64,000 nt of DNA from positions 62,001-126,000 of the forward strand of contig JAUIIJ010000005.1 in assembly GCA_030431825.1 (NCBI GenBank), written 5' to 3'. Below, one piece after another: positions 1-8,478 of the stretch. The notes under the pieces were generated by a model. That model was not told the origin of the DNA and searched no databases. It was given only the letters and a program-made list of their open reading frames with translations. The DNA is from Alphaproteobacteria bacterium (GTDB lineage: Bacteria > Pseudomonadota > Alphaproteobacteria > Rhodobacterales > Rhodobacteraceae). Made by a program: the position numbers and the translations under genes. Numbering within the stretch: position 1 is the first letter of the stretch; each line of letters starts with the position of its first letter.

Positions 1-801
1 CGTCTCGTCGGTCGAGCCGAAATATCCGTTGAAGTTCTCTTCGCAGGTCAGATAGGTGCCCCAGGGCGTCTTGCCCGCGCCACAGTTGTTCATGGTGCCG
101 CGCGCCGTCATGCCCTGCGGGTCGGACACCGTCTTGAGCAGTTCGGAACCCGCAGCGGGCCCGGTCAGGTTGATCACGGTGTCCTGGGTGATGCGGCGGT
201 TGTAGGGGCTGTCGACCACCACGGCCCAGCCATCTTCGCCCTCTGCCACCTCGATCACGGCGACGCCCTGCAGGTTGCGCAAGAGCTGCGCGTCCTCTGC
301 CGAGCCTGCCTTGCCCTCCACATGGCTATTGGGCAGGTTCACCTTGTTGTTGGTGTATTCGTGGTTCACCGCGATGATCTGGCGGTTGCCCACCAGGAAA
401 AGCTCCATGCCATCCGTGTTCTCGCCAAAGACACGCGCGGCAGAGGCGTGGGTCACCCCGTTTTCCGGGTCGAACGCTTCGGCATCCGAGAACAGAGCGT
501 CACCCCAGCTGACCATCGATTGCCAAGTATAGCCCTCGGGGACATGCACGGTGCCATCCGTCGAGATCGGGACCGGTTTGAAAGCAAAGCGCGCTGCGTC
601 CTGCGCCTGCGCCGAGGTGCCGTTCAACAGCCCGGTTCCAAGCGCCGCCGCGCCCGAACCGAACGCCACGAGACCCGAAAGAAAACCACGGCGCGACAGG
701 CTTGCTTCGACCACGCGGTCGAACTCGGTGGCCTCCGGACGTGGGTCGTTTGCTTCGTCCCACTCGTCCCAGCTCATTGCGCTTGCGTCAGAATCGTTCA
801 T
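1..801 (-). CDS. phoX: PhoX-family alkaline phosphatase, 3' end beyond window
   Basis: Only the first 267 codons are present; the gene runs off the left edge. Residues 36-41 (S-R-R-G-F-L) followed by an Ala/Gly-rich stretch form a twin-arginine signal, so export to the periplasm in folded form is expected. The downstream text fits the PhoX (DUF839) family: VPEGYTW near residue 80, NHEYTNNK near 145, and TYLTCEENFNGYF near 250-262. PhoX enzymes are Ca/Fe-dependent phosphatases that release phosphate from organic esters. Family members are usually 550-700 residues, so more than half is missing here. The ATG at 801 is chosen because the Tat motif sits at a normal distance from it. A weak Pho-box-like sequence lies about 48 bases upstream. 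Confidence 0.9.
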   Translation of the reverse strand, partial: MNDSDASAMSWDEWDEANDPRPEATEFDRVVEASLSRRGFLSGLVAFGSGAAALGTGLLNGTSAQAQDAARFAFKPVPISTDGTVHVPEGYTWQSMVSWGDALFSDAEAFDPENGVTHASAARVFGENTDGMELFLVGNRQIIAVNHEYTNNKVNLPNSHVEGKAGSAEDAQLLRNLQGVAVIEVAEGEDGWAVVVDSPYNRRITQDTVINLTGPAAGSELLKTVSDPQGMTARGTMNNCGAGKTPWGTYLTCEENFNGYFGSTDET

Positions 802-1157
802 TTTCCCGGCTCCAGTAATGTTGCTGTGGCGGTAACTAGTCAGGATTTGAAACCAATATGTGACAGCCTGGCAGCAATGAAAAGAACATAAGGATTACAA
901 TACGCTATCTGGCATCCACTGACGCAATCCCCTCGATTGACATGCCGGGGGGCGTAGCGGGCAAGATGATGAGAGTGTGAAATCCCGATGCTCGCCGACG
1001 CGGAAAAGCACTTGATCCCACGACATGATTTCACACGAGAGTTCCAGCCACATCGATAAAGCAGCATCGAGCGCTGGAAATCCAGTGGAGTGGACCCCGA
1101 TGACATGCTTTCCTGCGGCCCATAGGATTCAAGTGCAGAAATAGGGAAGATTCCCAA
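802..1157. other. Intergenic stretch between phoX and the orphan gene
   Basis: This 356-base stretch lies between divergent genes. Apart from the possible Pho box I see no gene in it. An open frame on the minus strand (840-1208) has no recognisable protein features and is regarded as chance. Confidence 0.5.
849..866 (-). promoter_or_regulatory. Possible Pho box upstream of phoX
   Basis: On the minus strand this reads CTGTCACATATTGGTTTC. The first seven bases match a PhoB half site (CTGTCAY) fully and a 4-base A/T spacer follows, but the second half matches only about 3 of 7. Its place about 48 bases before the phoX start fits PhoB control. This is inference from one good half site. Confidence 0.3.
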
Positions 1158-1973
1158 ATGCCGTATGATGCAAAAAGGGTAGATGCCGCCAAATCGCAAA
1201 GATACCAATCACCATGCGATCCAAGTCAGCGTATAGATTTCTGGATAGAGGCTGACGTACCCAAATACCTCTACCGCTACATGGAAAGACAGTTTGCGGA
1301 CGACTTGATCGGAAAGGGCCGTATAAGATTTGGCACCCTGTTTGAATATCGCCACGCGGACGCGAGCAAGCTTACCGAGGCTCAACGCGACGAATTCGAA
1401 GGGACTCATACCTTCACGGGGAAGGGCGTGGTAAATGGCAATGAAGTCCCAATGGTCGCGCCCATTGTGTCTTATGATTGCTGGATGTTGTGTTTGTCCG
1501 AAGTTTACGATGAAACATTGATCCACGAACGCGTTTTCGGAAAGGCGGACTGTATCGTTAAGATCGAAGCGGCCAGGTTCTTTGAGCAACTTTCGAGGGC
1601 ACTGGTCCTGTTCAGTGACGCGGCATCGCTGCGCAAGGTGCAGTACTTGAAGGAATCCGATTATCAAGTTTCGGGTCTGGATTTAGCGAAGCCAGAAGAG
1701 GTACCCTTCGTAGCAATCGTGAAGCCGTGGCGTGAGGATTACGTCCGGCAGCGCGAGTGGCGGCTGACTTTCGATCCGCGCGCGGGCTTTTCCTCTCAGC
1801 CTCGCGACAGGGCTGTCGCCTTGCCATGTCTTGTTGATATACCAAGATCGGGTCCGGGCGTGCCGCCGCAGGCTATGGAACGTGTCTTCAAGAAAGTTAA
1901 CAAGCTGCAACACCGGTTCATCACGGCTCCGGCGATACGCGGAGCATGTAGCATCGCATTCCATCGGGATTAG
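1158..1973 (+). CDS. Hypothetical protein, possibly DUF2971-like
   Basis: A 271-residue protein without signal peptide or membrane segment. What can be seen: YLYRYMERQFADDLI near residues 38-51, an IRFGTLFEYR segment at 56-65, EFEGTHTF at 79-86, a WMLCLS segment at 109-114, and a Trp/Arg-rich WREDYVRQREWR at 191-202. A leading Y-x-Y, an IRFGTL-like strand and a late REWR are reminiscent of DUF2971-type proteins, but I do not recognise it firmly. AGGGAAG stands about 9 bases before the ATG. The gene is visibly AT-richer than its surroundings and stands alone between phoX and tRNA-Gln, which suggests acquired DNA. Function unknown. Confidence 0.65.
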   Translation: MPYDAKRVDAAKSQRYQSPCDPSQRIDFWIEADVPKYLYRYMERQFADDLIGKGRIRFGTLFEYRHADASKLTEAQRDEFEGTHTFTGKGVVNGNEVPMVAPIVSYDCWMLCLSEVYDETLIHERVFGKADCIVKIEAARFFEQLSRALVLFSDAASLRKVQYLKESDYQVSGLDLAKPEEVPFVAIVKPWREDYVRQREWRLTFDPRAGFSSQPRDRAVALPCLVDIPRSGPGVPPQAMERVFKKVNKLQHRFITAPAIRGACSIAFHRD

Positions 1974-2094
1974 CTCCTCAGAGCACACCACTCCGCCCCG
2001 CCAAGTTCTACGAAATCGGAGGTCCCGAGCGTCAGAATTTGTGTTTTTTGTCAAACAGACTTTGATTCAAAAAGGACGGCACAATCATGATCGG

Positions 2095-2169
2095 TGGCTG
2101 GGGTGGTAGGATTCGAACCTACGATACACGGTACCAAAAACCGCTGCCTTACCACTTGGCTACACCCCA
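2095..2169 (-). tRNA. tRNA-Gln (anticodon UUG), CCA encoded
   Basis: Read on the minus strand, TGGGGTG (5' acceptor) pairs fully with CACCCCA (3' acceptor), followed by discriminator G and an encoded CCA. The D arm reads AGCCAAGTGGTAAGGC. The anticodon stem GCGGT/ACCGT encloses the loop TTTTGGT, giving anticodon TTG (codon CAA, Gln). The T arm GTAGGTTCGAATCCTAC is canonical. All stems close, so it should be functional. Its 3' end faces the AT-rich orphan gene, the usual side for integration events, though no att repeat was found. Confidence 0.95.
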
Positions 2170-2232
2170 ACGGTGAGCGGCTAATTAAGCTGCCGAGGCG
2201 GGCGGTGCAAGACCCGATTTGTCAAAATTCAT

Positions 2233-3540
2233 CTATTCTTCGGGCGCTTCGGTTGTCAGCAGGTCGGCGGCTTGCAGGGAAAGGCGTTCTTCGGCGACGA
2301 TTTGGTCGAGATCGCTGTCGGCTGTTGTCGCGACGTCCTGTGTCCCGGCATCAGCCGGTGTTACGGACTTTTGCGGGCGATCTCGTTGCGAATCGCCATC
2401 GGTGGCCGGGAGCAGCACGCGCATTCCCGGTTCCGGCATCGATATTCCCGCGGCGTCGAAGGCCAGCATGGTCTTTCGGATCGCTTCTCCGCGGGCGAGC
2501 ACAAAGGAGGCGTCGTTTTGCAGGATCCACGCGGCGATCTGCAGGGTGATCGTGCTGTCGCCCACGGTCTCGATCCAGACCGAAGCGGCCGGGGTCTTGA
2601 GCACGAAAGGCAGCGAGTTCACGGTTTCGAGGGCGAGTTGACAGGCCTGCGCCAGATCTGTGTCGGGTGCGACACCGAGTTCGAAGAGAAATCTGCGTTC
2701 GTCGTTGCGCGTGTAGTTCACGATCCGGCTCTTGAACACGGTGGCATTGGGAATGCGGATATGATTGCCGTCAAAGCTGAGCAGGATCGTCGCGCGGCTG
2801 GTCAGCCGGATCACCTTGCCGATGTCGCCCTCGATCTCGACGGTATCGTTGGGCCGGAACGGTTGGCGTATCGACAGCAGGACAGATGCGATGAAGTTCT
2901 CGACCGTGTCCCGCACCGCGAAGCCGATGGCCAGACCGACAATCCCGGCCGCGCCGAGGATCGTCGACAAGAGTGCCGCGGCACCCATGATATCAAGTGC
3001 GATCACGAGCCCCGCCACAGCGAACACCAGCCGCACGATCTGTCGGTAAATATCGGCGATGAAGGCGTTTGGCGCCAACCGGTCCCAGGGTTGCCGCATG
3101 CGCGCAAGGAGGATCCCCACCAGAAACACCAGGGCAAACACCCCGATGGCGATCGCCAGCAGGGGCAGGAAGGCGATTGCCTGTTGCAGGCGCTCTCTGA
3201 AGCGCAGGAGAGCCGGGTTCAGGCGTTCGACGACATCGGTTGTCTCGGTGATGTCATTTTCGATCGCGACGACCCCGTCAACGCGACTGACCAGCGTCGT
3301 GAGGCGTTGGGCGGCATCGCTGTCCAGCGTGTTTCCGCGCAAGGTGACGATCCCCGAGGCAACCGTCACCGTGACATCCTGGAAACCATCCAGTTCCGCG
3401 AAGATGGTGCGAATGCGGTTGGCGATGGCGGCGTCTTGCGCCGCACTGTTTTCGATAGGGATCGGACCGTTCGGTTGATCGGTCTGCGCCACGAGCAGAT
3501 CGGGAAGCAGCATGACAAGGCAGAGCATCAGAACGCGCAT
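2233..3540 (-). CDS. BON-domain mechanosensitive channel, MscS family
   Basis: A 435-residue inner-membrane channel that probably opens on hypo-osmotic shock. It begins with a signal-like hydrophobic stretch (residues 1-19), then a BON domain at about 35-95 (VTVASGIVTLRG), a membrane helix near 125-150, and the MscS core. The core shows the Gly/Ala-rich pore helix IVGLAIGFAVRD and the beta-domain strand PFRPNDTVEIEG. The C-terminal tail is acidic. The start is set at 3540 because AAAGGA sits 7 bases before it; the ATG at 3546 would leave one base of spacing. BON domains bind phospholipid or periplasmic structures and occur in a subset of alphaproteobacterial MscS proteins. It stands alone, transcribed away from infA. 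Confidence 0.88.
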   Translation of the reverse strand: MRVLMLCLVMLLPDLLVAQTDQPNGPIPIENSAAQDAAIANRIRTIFAELDGFQDVTVTVASGIVTLRGNTLDSDAAQRLTTLVSRVDGVVAIENDITETTDVVERLNPALLRFRERLQQAIAFLPLLAIAIGVFALVFLVGILLARMRQPWDRLAPNAFIADIYRQIVRLVFAVAGLVIALDIMGAAALLSTILGAAGIVGLAIGFAVRDTVENFIASVLLSIRQPFRPNDTVEIEGDIGKVIRLTSRATILLSFDGNHIRIPNATVFKSRIVNYTRNDERRFLFELGVAPDTDLAQACQLALETVNSLPFVLKTPAASVWIETVGDSTITLQIAAWILQNDASFVLARGEAIRKTMLAFDAAGISMPEPGMRVLLPATDGDSQRDRPQKSVTPADAGTQDVATTADSDLDQIVAEERLSLQAADLLTTEAPEE

Positions 3541-3916
3541 GGGCATGTCCTTTGGTTGATCTCGGGCAAGGTGGCGCACCGGACGGAAAATGCCAACCTC
3601 GCTTTGTGATACATGCGCACGGATCAGCGCAGGCTGCGGGCAGGACCCAAATCGGACGGGGGCGCGCTGAATGTCGGCACCCCAGGCAATGTTCGGGTGA
3701 AGTCAGGCATGATTCGCAAGCAACGGTCCATCTCGCCGCGCATCGCGCATTCCGTCAGGTAAATCACCCTCACGGAACGCTGCTTTTTGCGAAAGCACGT
3801 TTCAATTCGGTCACAAATCCGCGCCATTCCGGATTGAGCGCTTGAAAAACCACTTGAAAAGCATCATCTAGCCGCACGCCCTGCCTTTTGGCGGGACCCA
3901 TCACTATGGAGACAAC
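3541..3916. other. Gene-free stretch upstream of infA
   Basis: This region must carry the promoters of mscS (leftward) and infA (rightward). Two TTGAAA hexamers lie near 3840-3862 but neither has a convincing -10 box at normal spacing, so I do not call a promoter. No coding sequence is recognised. Confidence 0.4.
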
Positions 3917-4135
3917 ATGGCCAAGGAAGATATCCTCGAATTCCCCGGTGTCGTGAAGGAACTCCTGCCAAATGCGACATTTCGGGTCGAACTTGAGAAC
4001 GGCCATGAAATCATCGCACATACGGCGGGAAAGATGCGCAAGAACCGCATCCGTGTCCTTGCCGGCGACAAGGTGCAGGTCGAGATGACGCCCTATGATC
4101 TGACCAAGGGTCGGATCAACTATCGCTTCAAGTAA
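3917..4135 (+). CDS. infA: Translation initiation factor IF-1
   Basis: A 72-residue protein of exact family length. It has the IF-1 OB-fold pattern: [11 protein letters not shown] at the start, [12 protein letters not shown] at about 19-30, [17 protein letters not shown] at 37-53, and the end [10 protein letters not shown]-1 binds the 30S A site during initiation with IF-2 and IF-3 and is essential. A GGAGA-type ribosome site precedes the ATG. maf follows 10 bases after the stop and rng overlaps maf, so the three form a translation/nucleotide-housekeeping operon, an arrangement typical of Rhodobacterales. Confidence 0.98.
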   Translation: MAKEDILEFPGVVKELLPNATFRVELENGHEIIAHTAGKMRKNRIRVLAGDKVQVEMTPYDLTKGRINYRFK

Positions 4136-4145
4136 CGCCAGCTTC

Positions 4146-4724
4146 ATGGCGTTCATTCTCGGATCGGGCAGCCCCCGGAGGCTGGACCTGCTGGAGCAGC
4201 TTGGGTTGACTCCGGATGCGATACGCCCGCCCGAGATCGACGAAGACCCGCGCAGGGGCGAGCTGCCCCGTCCCTACTGCGCGCGCATCGCCCGGGAAAA
4301 GGTGGCTGCCGTGTCGGCCGAAGCAGACGACGTCGTGCTCTGTGCCGATACGACGGTGGCGCTCGGGCGTCGCATATTGGGCAAGCCTGCAAACGCAGGT
4401 GAGGCGGCCGAGTTCCTGCTGGCCCTTTCCGGCCGACGGCATCGTGTCATCACTGCGGTTGCCGTGCGCCGGGGTGCGGAAATTCGCGAAACCGACGTTG
4501 TCAGCACGGTGCGGATGAAGCGTCTGTCGGATGGTGAGCTCAATGCCTATCTTGCGACCAATGATTGGCAAGGCAAGGCTGGCGCCTACGGAATCCAGGG
4601 GCCTGCCGGGGCCTTTATCCCGTGGATCAGCGGATCGTTCACCGGGATCGTGGGCCTGCCGCTTGCCGAGACCGCAGGACTTCTGCAAAGCATGGGCGTC
4701 ACGCGCGGTCGGGAGCCGACATGA
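4146..4724 (+). CDS. maf: Maf-family nucleotide pyrophosphatase
   Basis: A 192-residue cytoplasmic protein. Maf proteins hydrolyse non-canonical or modified nucleoside triphosphates to monophosphates. Visible family motifs are the N-terminal GSGSPRR (6-12) that binds the nucleotide, [11 protein letters not shown] (63-73) with the metal-binding Asp, the GKP loop at 79-81, [10 protein letters not shown] (115-124), and the C-terminal [12 protein letters not shown] (144-155) typical of the family. Length is normal. It starts 10 bases after infA, and its TGA overlaps the ATG of rng (ATGA), implying translational coupling. Confidence 0.95.
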   Translation: MAFILGSGSPRRLDLLEQLGLTPDAIRPPEIDEDPRRGELPRPYCARIAREKVAAVSAEADDVVLCADTTVALGRRILGKPANAGEAAEFLLALSGRRHRVITAVAVRRGAEIRETDVVSTVRMKRLSDGELNAYLATNDWQGKAGAYGIQGPAGAFIPWISGSFTGIVGLPLAETAGLLQSMGVTRGREPT

Positions 4725-5746
4725 AGCGGCGTTGCATCATTCTGGACCATCTGGAAGGCCGGGAAGCCGCCGCGCTGATGGTGGACGGACAGCTTGACGA
4801 CCTGCTGATCGAAGGCGACGCACCCGCACCGGGAACAATCTATCGCGCCCGGGCGGATCGCCCGGTCAAGGGACAGGGTGGCATGTTCCTGACGACGCCG
4901 GACGGCTCTGCCTTTCTGCGACAGGTCAGGGGACTCGCGCCGGGACAGTTGCTGCTGGTGCAGGTGACAGGCTATGCCGAACCGGGCAAGGCGATTCCGG
5001 TGACGCAAAAGCTGCTTTTCAAGAGCCGCTATGCAATCATTACCCCCGACGCGCCGGGTCTGAATCTTTCACGCAGCATTCGTGACGAAGCGGAACGCGA
5101 CCGCCTGCTCGAAATCGCGCATGACACGCTCGGCGACGCGTCGTACGGGCTGATCCTGCGATCTTCCTGCGCCGGTGCAAACGAGGACGAAATCGCCGAT
5201 GACATCGCGCGCATGGCCGGCCTTGCGCAGGATGTGCTCCGCGACACCGGGGGCGAGACCGAGACGCTTCTCGACGGCGACGGCCCGCATCTGCTCGCCT
5301 GGCGGGACTGGACCGATCCGGCCGAGATCATCACCGAGTCAGAGGGCTTTGCAGTGCACGGCGTGCTTGACGCGATCGATCTCGCAAGGGGAACGGCGGA
5401 ACCGTTGCCGGGTGGCGGCCGCATGTTCATCGAACCGACACGGGCGTTGATTGCCGTCGATGTGAATACCGGTCCCGACACGTCTCTCGCCGCCGGAATC
5501 AAGGCCAACTTGGCCTGCGCCAGAGCCCTGCCGCGCGCCTTGCGCCTGCGCGGGCTGGGTGGACAGATCACGCTCGATCTCGCCCCGATGCCCAAGAAGG
5601 ACCGGCGCGGCTTCGAAACCGCCCTGCGCGCAGCCTTTCGCAGCGACAGCGAAGAAACCGCGCTGGTCGGCTGGACACCGCTTGGACATTATGAGTTGCA
5701 GCGGAAAAGAGGCCGGACGCCGCTCGCTCAGAGCGTTTCGCGATAA
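4721..5746 (+). CDS. rng: Ribonuclease E/G family protein, short form
   Basis: A 341-residue cytoplasmic endoribonuclease-like protein. The start ATG at 4721 overlaps the maf stop. An N-terminal S1-like region (about 35-70) precedes the catalytic core. The metal-binding pair is present: Asp247 in AVDVNTG and Asp286 in ITLDLAPM. The Zn-link and arm regions of full RNase E are absent, but short RNase G-like proteins of this size are usual after maf in Rhodobacterales. The last residues, S-V-S-R-stop, are written by AGCGTTTCGCGATAA, which matches the end of the dispersed repeat found at 22757 and 28455. yacG, usually next in this neighbourhood, is not seen downstream. Confidence 0.88.
   Translation: MKRRCIILDHLEGREAAALMVDGQLDDLLIEGDAPAPGTIYRARADRPVKGQGGMFLTTPDGSAFLRQVRGLAPGQLLLVQVTGYAEPGKAIPVTQKLLFKSRYAIITPDAPGLNLSRSIRDEAERDRLLEIAHDTLGDASYGLILRSSCAGANEDEIADDIARMAGLAQDVLRDTGGETETLLDGDGPHLLAWRDWTDPAEIITESEGFAVHGVLDAIDLARGTAEPLPGGGRMFIEPTRALIAVDVNTGPDTSLAAGIKANLACARALPRALRLRGLGGQITLDLAPMPKKDRRGFETALRAAFRSDSEETALVGWTPLGHYELQRKRGRTPLAQSVSR
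5730..5744 (+). repeat. Possible relic of the terminal inverted repeat
   Basis: AGAGCGTTTCGCGAT matches the 15-base end of the 28455-28555 repeat at 13 positions. It supplies the final codons and part of the stop of rng, just as copy A does for the siderophore ABC ATPase gene. The rest of the element is not recognisable here, so it may be a decayed copy or chance. Confidence 0.35.
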
Positions 5747-6063
5747 GCCGACCGAAACCTGGATTTGGCGTGCCCGCGGTCGGGATGATGCCCCGCGCGT
5801 GGTGTCGCACGCATCACTGACGACCCCGGCGGCGCCATCGTGCCGGGAAACGCCCCGGAATCCGCAGGACCCCACCGATGCGAATTGATGCTGCCGGATC
5901 AATTCCGGGGTTTTGGCATTTATTCCCGCCGCAAGCCGTGACGATCTCGATGCCGGCGAATATACCTATGAGGGAATTGTACGTGACCAATACCGTAAAG
6001 GAGGTCATGCGCCATTGTCGCTGGCCCGCTGAAACACGCAATAACAAATACCCGGAGTTCAAA
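5747..6063. other. Gene-free stretch between rng and gad
   Basis: No yacG-like reading frame (a short Cys4 zinc protein) is visible in any frame. The stretch holds a hairpin at 5882-5905 and an overlapping longer pairing, CCCCGGAAT at 5853-5861 with ATTCCGGGG at 5902-5910. It also has AAAGGAGGT at 5998-6005 directly before an in-frame ATG at 6007, two bases too close for a standard start. Confidence 0.5.
5882..5905 (+). terminator. Hairpin downstream of rng, probable terminator
   Basis: GAATTGAT (5882-5889) pairs perfectly with ATCAATTC (5898-5905) across an 8-base loop, and CGGGGTTTT follows. The 3' arm can instead pair with 5853-5861, giving a competing longer stem. It most likely ends the infA-maf-rng transcript. 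Confidence 0.45.
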
Positions 6064-7443
6064 ATGAACGATAACCCCGAGAACCGGAATGACGAAGTCT
6101 ATGGTTCGCCTCTCCTGTCACAAACGTTGCCCAAGTCGGAATTTCCGTCGGCGGAAAATGATCCCGGCCGGGTATTTGCAGCGATTCGTGACGAGCTGAT
6201 GCTGGACGGGAATTCGCGGCAGAATCTCGCGACGTTTTGTCAGACGTGGGAAGAGCCGGAAATCCACAAGCTGATGGATGCCTGTATCGACAAGAACATG
6301 ATCGACAAGGACGAGTATCCGCAGACCGCCGAGATCGAGGCGCGTTGCGTCCGGATGCTGGCCGACCTGTGGCATGCGCCGGCTGGGAACCCGACCGGAT
6401 GTTCGACCACCGGGTCCAGCGAGGCCGCGATGCTGGGCGGGCTGGCGATGAAGCGCCGCTGGGAAGCCCGGCGCAAGGCCGAAGGAAAGCCGATCGACAA
6501 ACCCAACCTCGTGACCGGTCCGGTTCAGGTCTGCTGGCACAAATTCACCCGCTATTGGGATGTCGAACATCGCGAGATCCCGATGGAAAACGGCCGTTTG
6601 CTGATGACACCGCAAGAGGCGCTGAAATATTGCGATGACAACACCATCGGCGTCGTGCCGACACTGGGCGTGACCTTTACCGGCGAGTATGAACCGGTGA
6701 AAGCGGTCAGTGACGCGCTGGATCGGTTTGAACAGGACACCGGGCACGACATTCCGATCCATGTCGATGGCGCAAGCGGCGGGTTTCTCGCGCCGTTCTG
6801 TGCGCCCGATCTGGAATGGGACTTTCGCCTGCCGCGCGTCCGCTCGATCAATGCGTCCGGTCACAAATTCGGGCTGGCACCGCTCGGGGTTGGCTGGGTC
6901 ATGTGGCGCGAGGAGCGCGACCTGCCCGAAAACATGATTTTCTGGGTGAACTACCTTGGCGGAAACATGAAGGACATCGCGCTGAATTTCTCGCGACCGG
7001 GCGGTCAGATCGCCTGCCAGTACTACAATTTTCTGCGTCTCGGACGCGAAGGATACCGCAAGGTGCATGGTGCCTGCTATGACTCGGCCGGCTTTCTCGC
7101 GAATGAGATCAGTGCGATGGGCCCGTTCGATATCGTGTTCGACGGTGATCGTGGCCGGGGTATTCCGGCAGTGTCGTGGAAGATGAAAGACGGGGTCGAC
7201 CACGGCTTCAGCCTGTTCGATCTGGCCGATCGTCTGCGCGTGCGTGGCTGGCAGGTGCCGGCCTATACATTGCCCGCGCAGTGCGAGGAGCAGGCGATCC
7301 AGCGTATTCTAGTCCGCAACGGCGTCAGCCGCGACCTCTGCGCGCTGCTGATCGCGGATATGAAGGTCGCGCTCGCTCATCTGGACAAGCATCCCGCCCG
7401 GGTTCCACTGGGTCGTGACGATGCAAGCGGGTTCCACCATTGA
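6064..7443 (+). CDS. gadB: Glutamate decarboxylase (PLP-dependent)
   Basis: A 459-residue enzyme (E. coli GadB has 466) that converts glutamate to GABA and CO2 while consuming a proton; it serves acid resistance or GABA supply. Motifs: [16 protein letters not shown] near residue 48-63, the PLP-phosphate loop [17 protein letters not shown] near 118-134, the HVDGASGGF strand near 235, and the PLP lysine Lys268 in ASGHKFGL. The ATG at 6064 gives the normal N terminus. An in-frame ATG at 6007 preceded by AAAGGAGGT would add 19 residues. No GadC antiporter gene follows; a YrhK-like membrane protein does. Confidence 0.95.
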   Translation: MNDNPENRNDEVYGSPLLSQTLPKSEFPSAENDPGRVFAAIRDELMLDGNSRQNLATFCQTWEEPEIHKLMDACIDKNMIDKDEYPQTAEIEARCVRMLADLWHAPAGNPTGCSTTGSSEAAMLGGLAMKRRWEARRKAEGKPIDKPNLVTGPVQVCWHKFTRYWDVEHREIPMENGRLLMTPQEALKYCDDNTIGVVPTLGVTFTGEYEPVKAVSDALDRFEQDTGHDIPIHVDGASGGFLAPFCAPDLEWDFRLPRVRSINASGHKFGLAPLGVGWVMWREERDLPENMIFWVNYLGGNMKDIALNFSRPGGQIACQYYNFLRLGREGYRKVHGACYDSAGFLANEISAMGPFDIVFDGDRGRGIPAVSWKMKDGVDHGFSLFDLADRLRVRGWQVPAYTLPAQCEEQAIQRILVRNGVSRDLCALLIADMKVALAHLDKHPARVPLGRDDASGFHH

Positions 7444-7477
7444 TCCGGCTCGCGCGCGGCCCGAACCCGGGTGCGGG

Positions 7478-8332
7478 ATGACGGGTCGCGAAACCTTGCC
7501 CGGCGAGACAGCAAAAGGCGCGGGGCCCTTCATCACCCTGCGCACCTATCTGCACCACGGGGCACAGGTGCGCTGGCGGGCAAGGCAGCACCGCAAGGGC
7601 CTGTCTCGCCATCCGGATCAGACAGATGTGCCGGTCTGGCAACGGGCAGCGTACAACTGGTGGACAGGGCTGTGTTTCAGTGTGGGCTCGCTCCTGTTCA
7701 TGTTGGGGGCGCTGTTGTCTGTCCTCCCGGATTCACTCGCTCCGGTTCAGATTGCGCGCATCTTCTTCCTCGGGTCGATTCCGTTCACGATTGCCGGTTT
7801 CCTGCAGAATTTCCAGGCCGCCAATGCGACGGAGTTTTCAAAAGACGCACCCCGGCCAAAGCGTCGCCTGCGCCTGCTGGGCTGGCGTCCGCATGATCCG
7901 GGCTGGCTCAGCACGGTTACTCAGTTTGCCGGTACGATTGCGTTCAATTTCAACACCTTCGACGCGATCAACCCGGTGGATGGCTGGTATCTTCAGGATT
8001 TGACGATTTGGCTTCCGGGTATGATCGGATCGGTGCTGTTCCTACTGTCGGGCTATCTGGCCTTCGTGGAAACGGGCCATGCCTACTGGTCGTGGAAACC
8101 GCATGACCTCGACTGGCAGATCGTGTTCATCAATCTCTTGGGCTGTATCCTTTTCATGGTGTCGGGGCTGCTGGCATATATCCCCAGGGGACCCGAGCCG
8201 GGCTGGGTTGCAGACCTTGCCAACATTCACCTGTTCTTCGGCGCGCTCTGCTTCCTGATCGGTGCCCTGCTGATGATGCGCGAAAGCCGCCAGATCGAAA
8301 CGCTCGGCTCAGACACGTCAATGGAAATGTGA
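7478..8332 (+). CDS. YrhK-like multi-pass membrane protein
   Basis: A 284-residue membrane protein with about six hydrophobic helices: LCFSVGSLLFMLGALLSVL, IARIFFLGSIPFTIAGFL, a middle pair, VFINLLGCILFMVSGLLAYI and LFFGALCFLIGALLMM. Two similar halves (helix pair, then an NFQAAN-like or FVETGH-like polar turn) suggest an internal duplication, as in proteins carrying YrhK domains. Function is unknown. The start is uncertain: ATG 7478 avoids overlap, while ATG 7415 would overlap the gad stop by 29 bases. The closeness to gadB implies co-transcription, so a role in handling GABA, glutamate or acid stress is a guess. Confidence 0.75.
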   Translation: MTGRETLPGETAKGAGPFITLRTYLHHGAQVRWRARQHRKGLSRHPDQTDVPVWQRAAYNWWTGLCFSVGSLLFMLGALLSVLPDSLAPVQIARIFFLGSIPFTIAGFLQNFQAANATEFSKDAPRPKRRLRLLGWRPHDPGWLSTVTQFAGTIAFNFNTFDAINPVDGWYLQDLTIWLPGMIGSVLFLLSGYLAFVETGHAYWSWKPHDLDWQIVFINLLGCILFMVSGLLAYIPRGPEPGWVADLANIHLFFGALCFLIGALLMMRESRQIETLGSDTSMEM

Positions 8333-8434
8333 CTGACCAAATCACGCACGGTAACGGATTCGCGGAGCAGGCCAGCATCGGCAAGGTGGGGTCAAGTCAG
8401 CGCTTACGAACTTAAGATCGATCGAACAAAGGAA

Positions 8435-8457
8435 AGGCGGGGCACGAAGCCCCGCCT
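8435..8457 (-). terminator. Rho-independent terminator of the BCCT operon
   Basis: On the minus strand AGGCGGGG, a 7-base loop with CTTCG, and CCCCGCCT form a perfect 8-bp GC stem followed by TTCCTTTG. It lies 22 bases past the BCCT stop and closes the seven-gene minus-strand operon. On the plus strand it could also end the gad transcript. Confidence 0.75.
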
Positions 8458-8478
8458 GACATCTGGGTTGTTCAGGTT

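Noticed and set aside
840..1208. 122-codon open frame on the minus strand between phoX and the orphan gene
   Set aside because: No ribosome site, no protein-like composition, and it overlaps the start of the orphan gene; probably chance.
2272..3609. Very long open frame (445 codons) opposite the MscS gene
   Set aside because: It is the reverse strand of a clear BON-MscS protein; composition is Arg/His/Gln-rich, as expected of GC-rich antisense frames.
7487..7495. TCGCGAAAC near the YrhK-like gene as another repeat copy
   Set aside because: Only nine bases match and no other landmark of the repeat is nearby.
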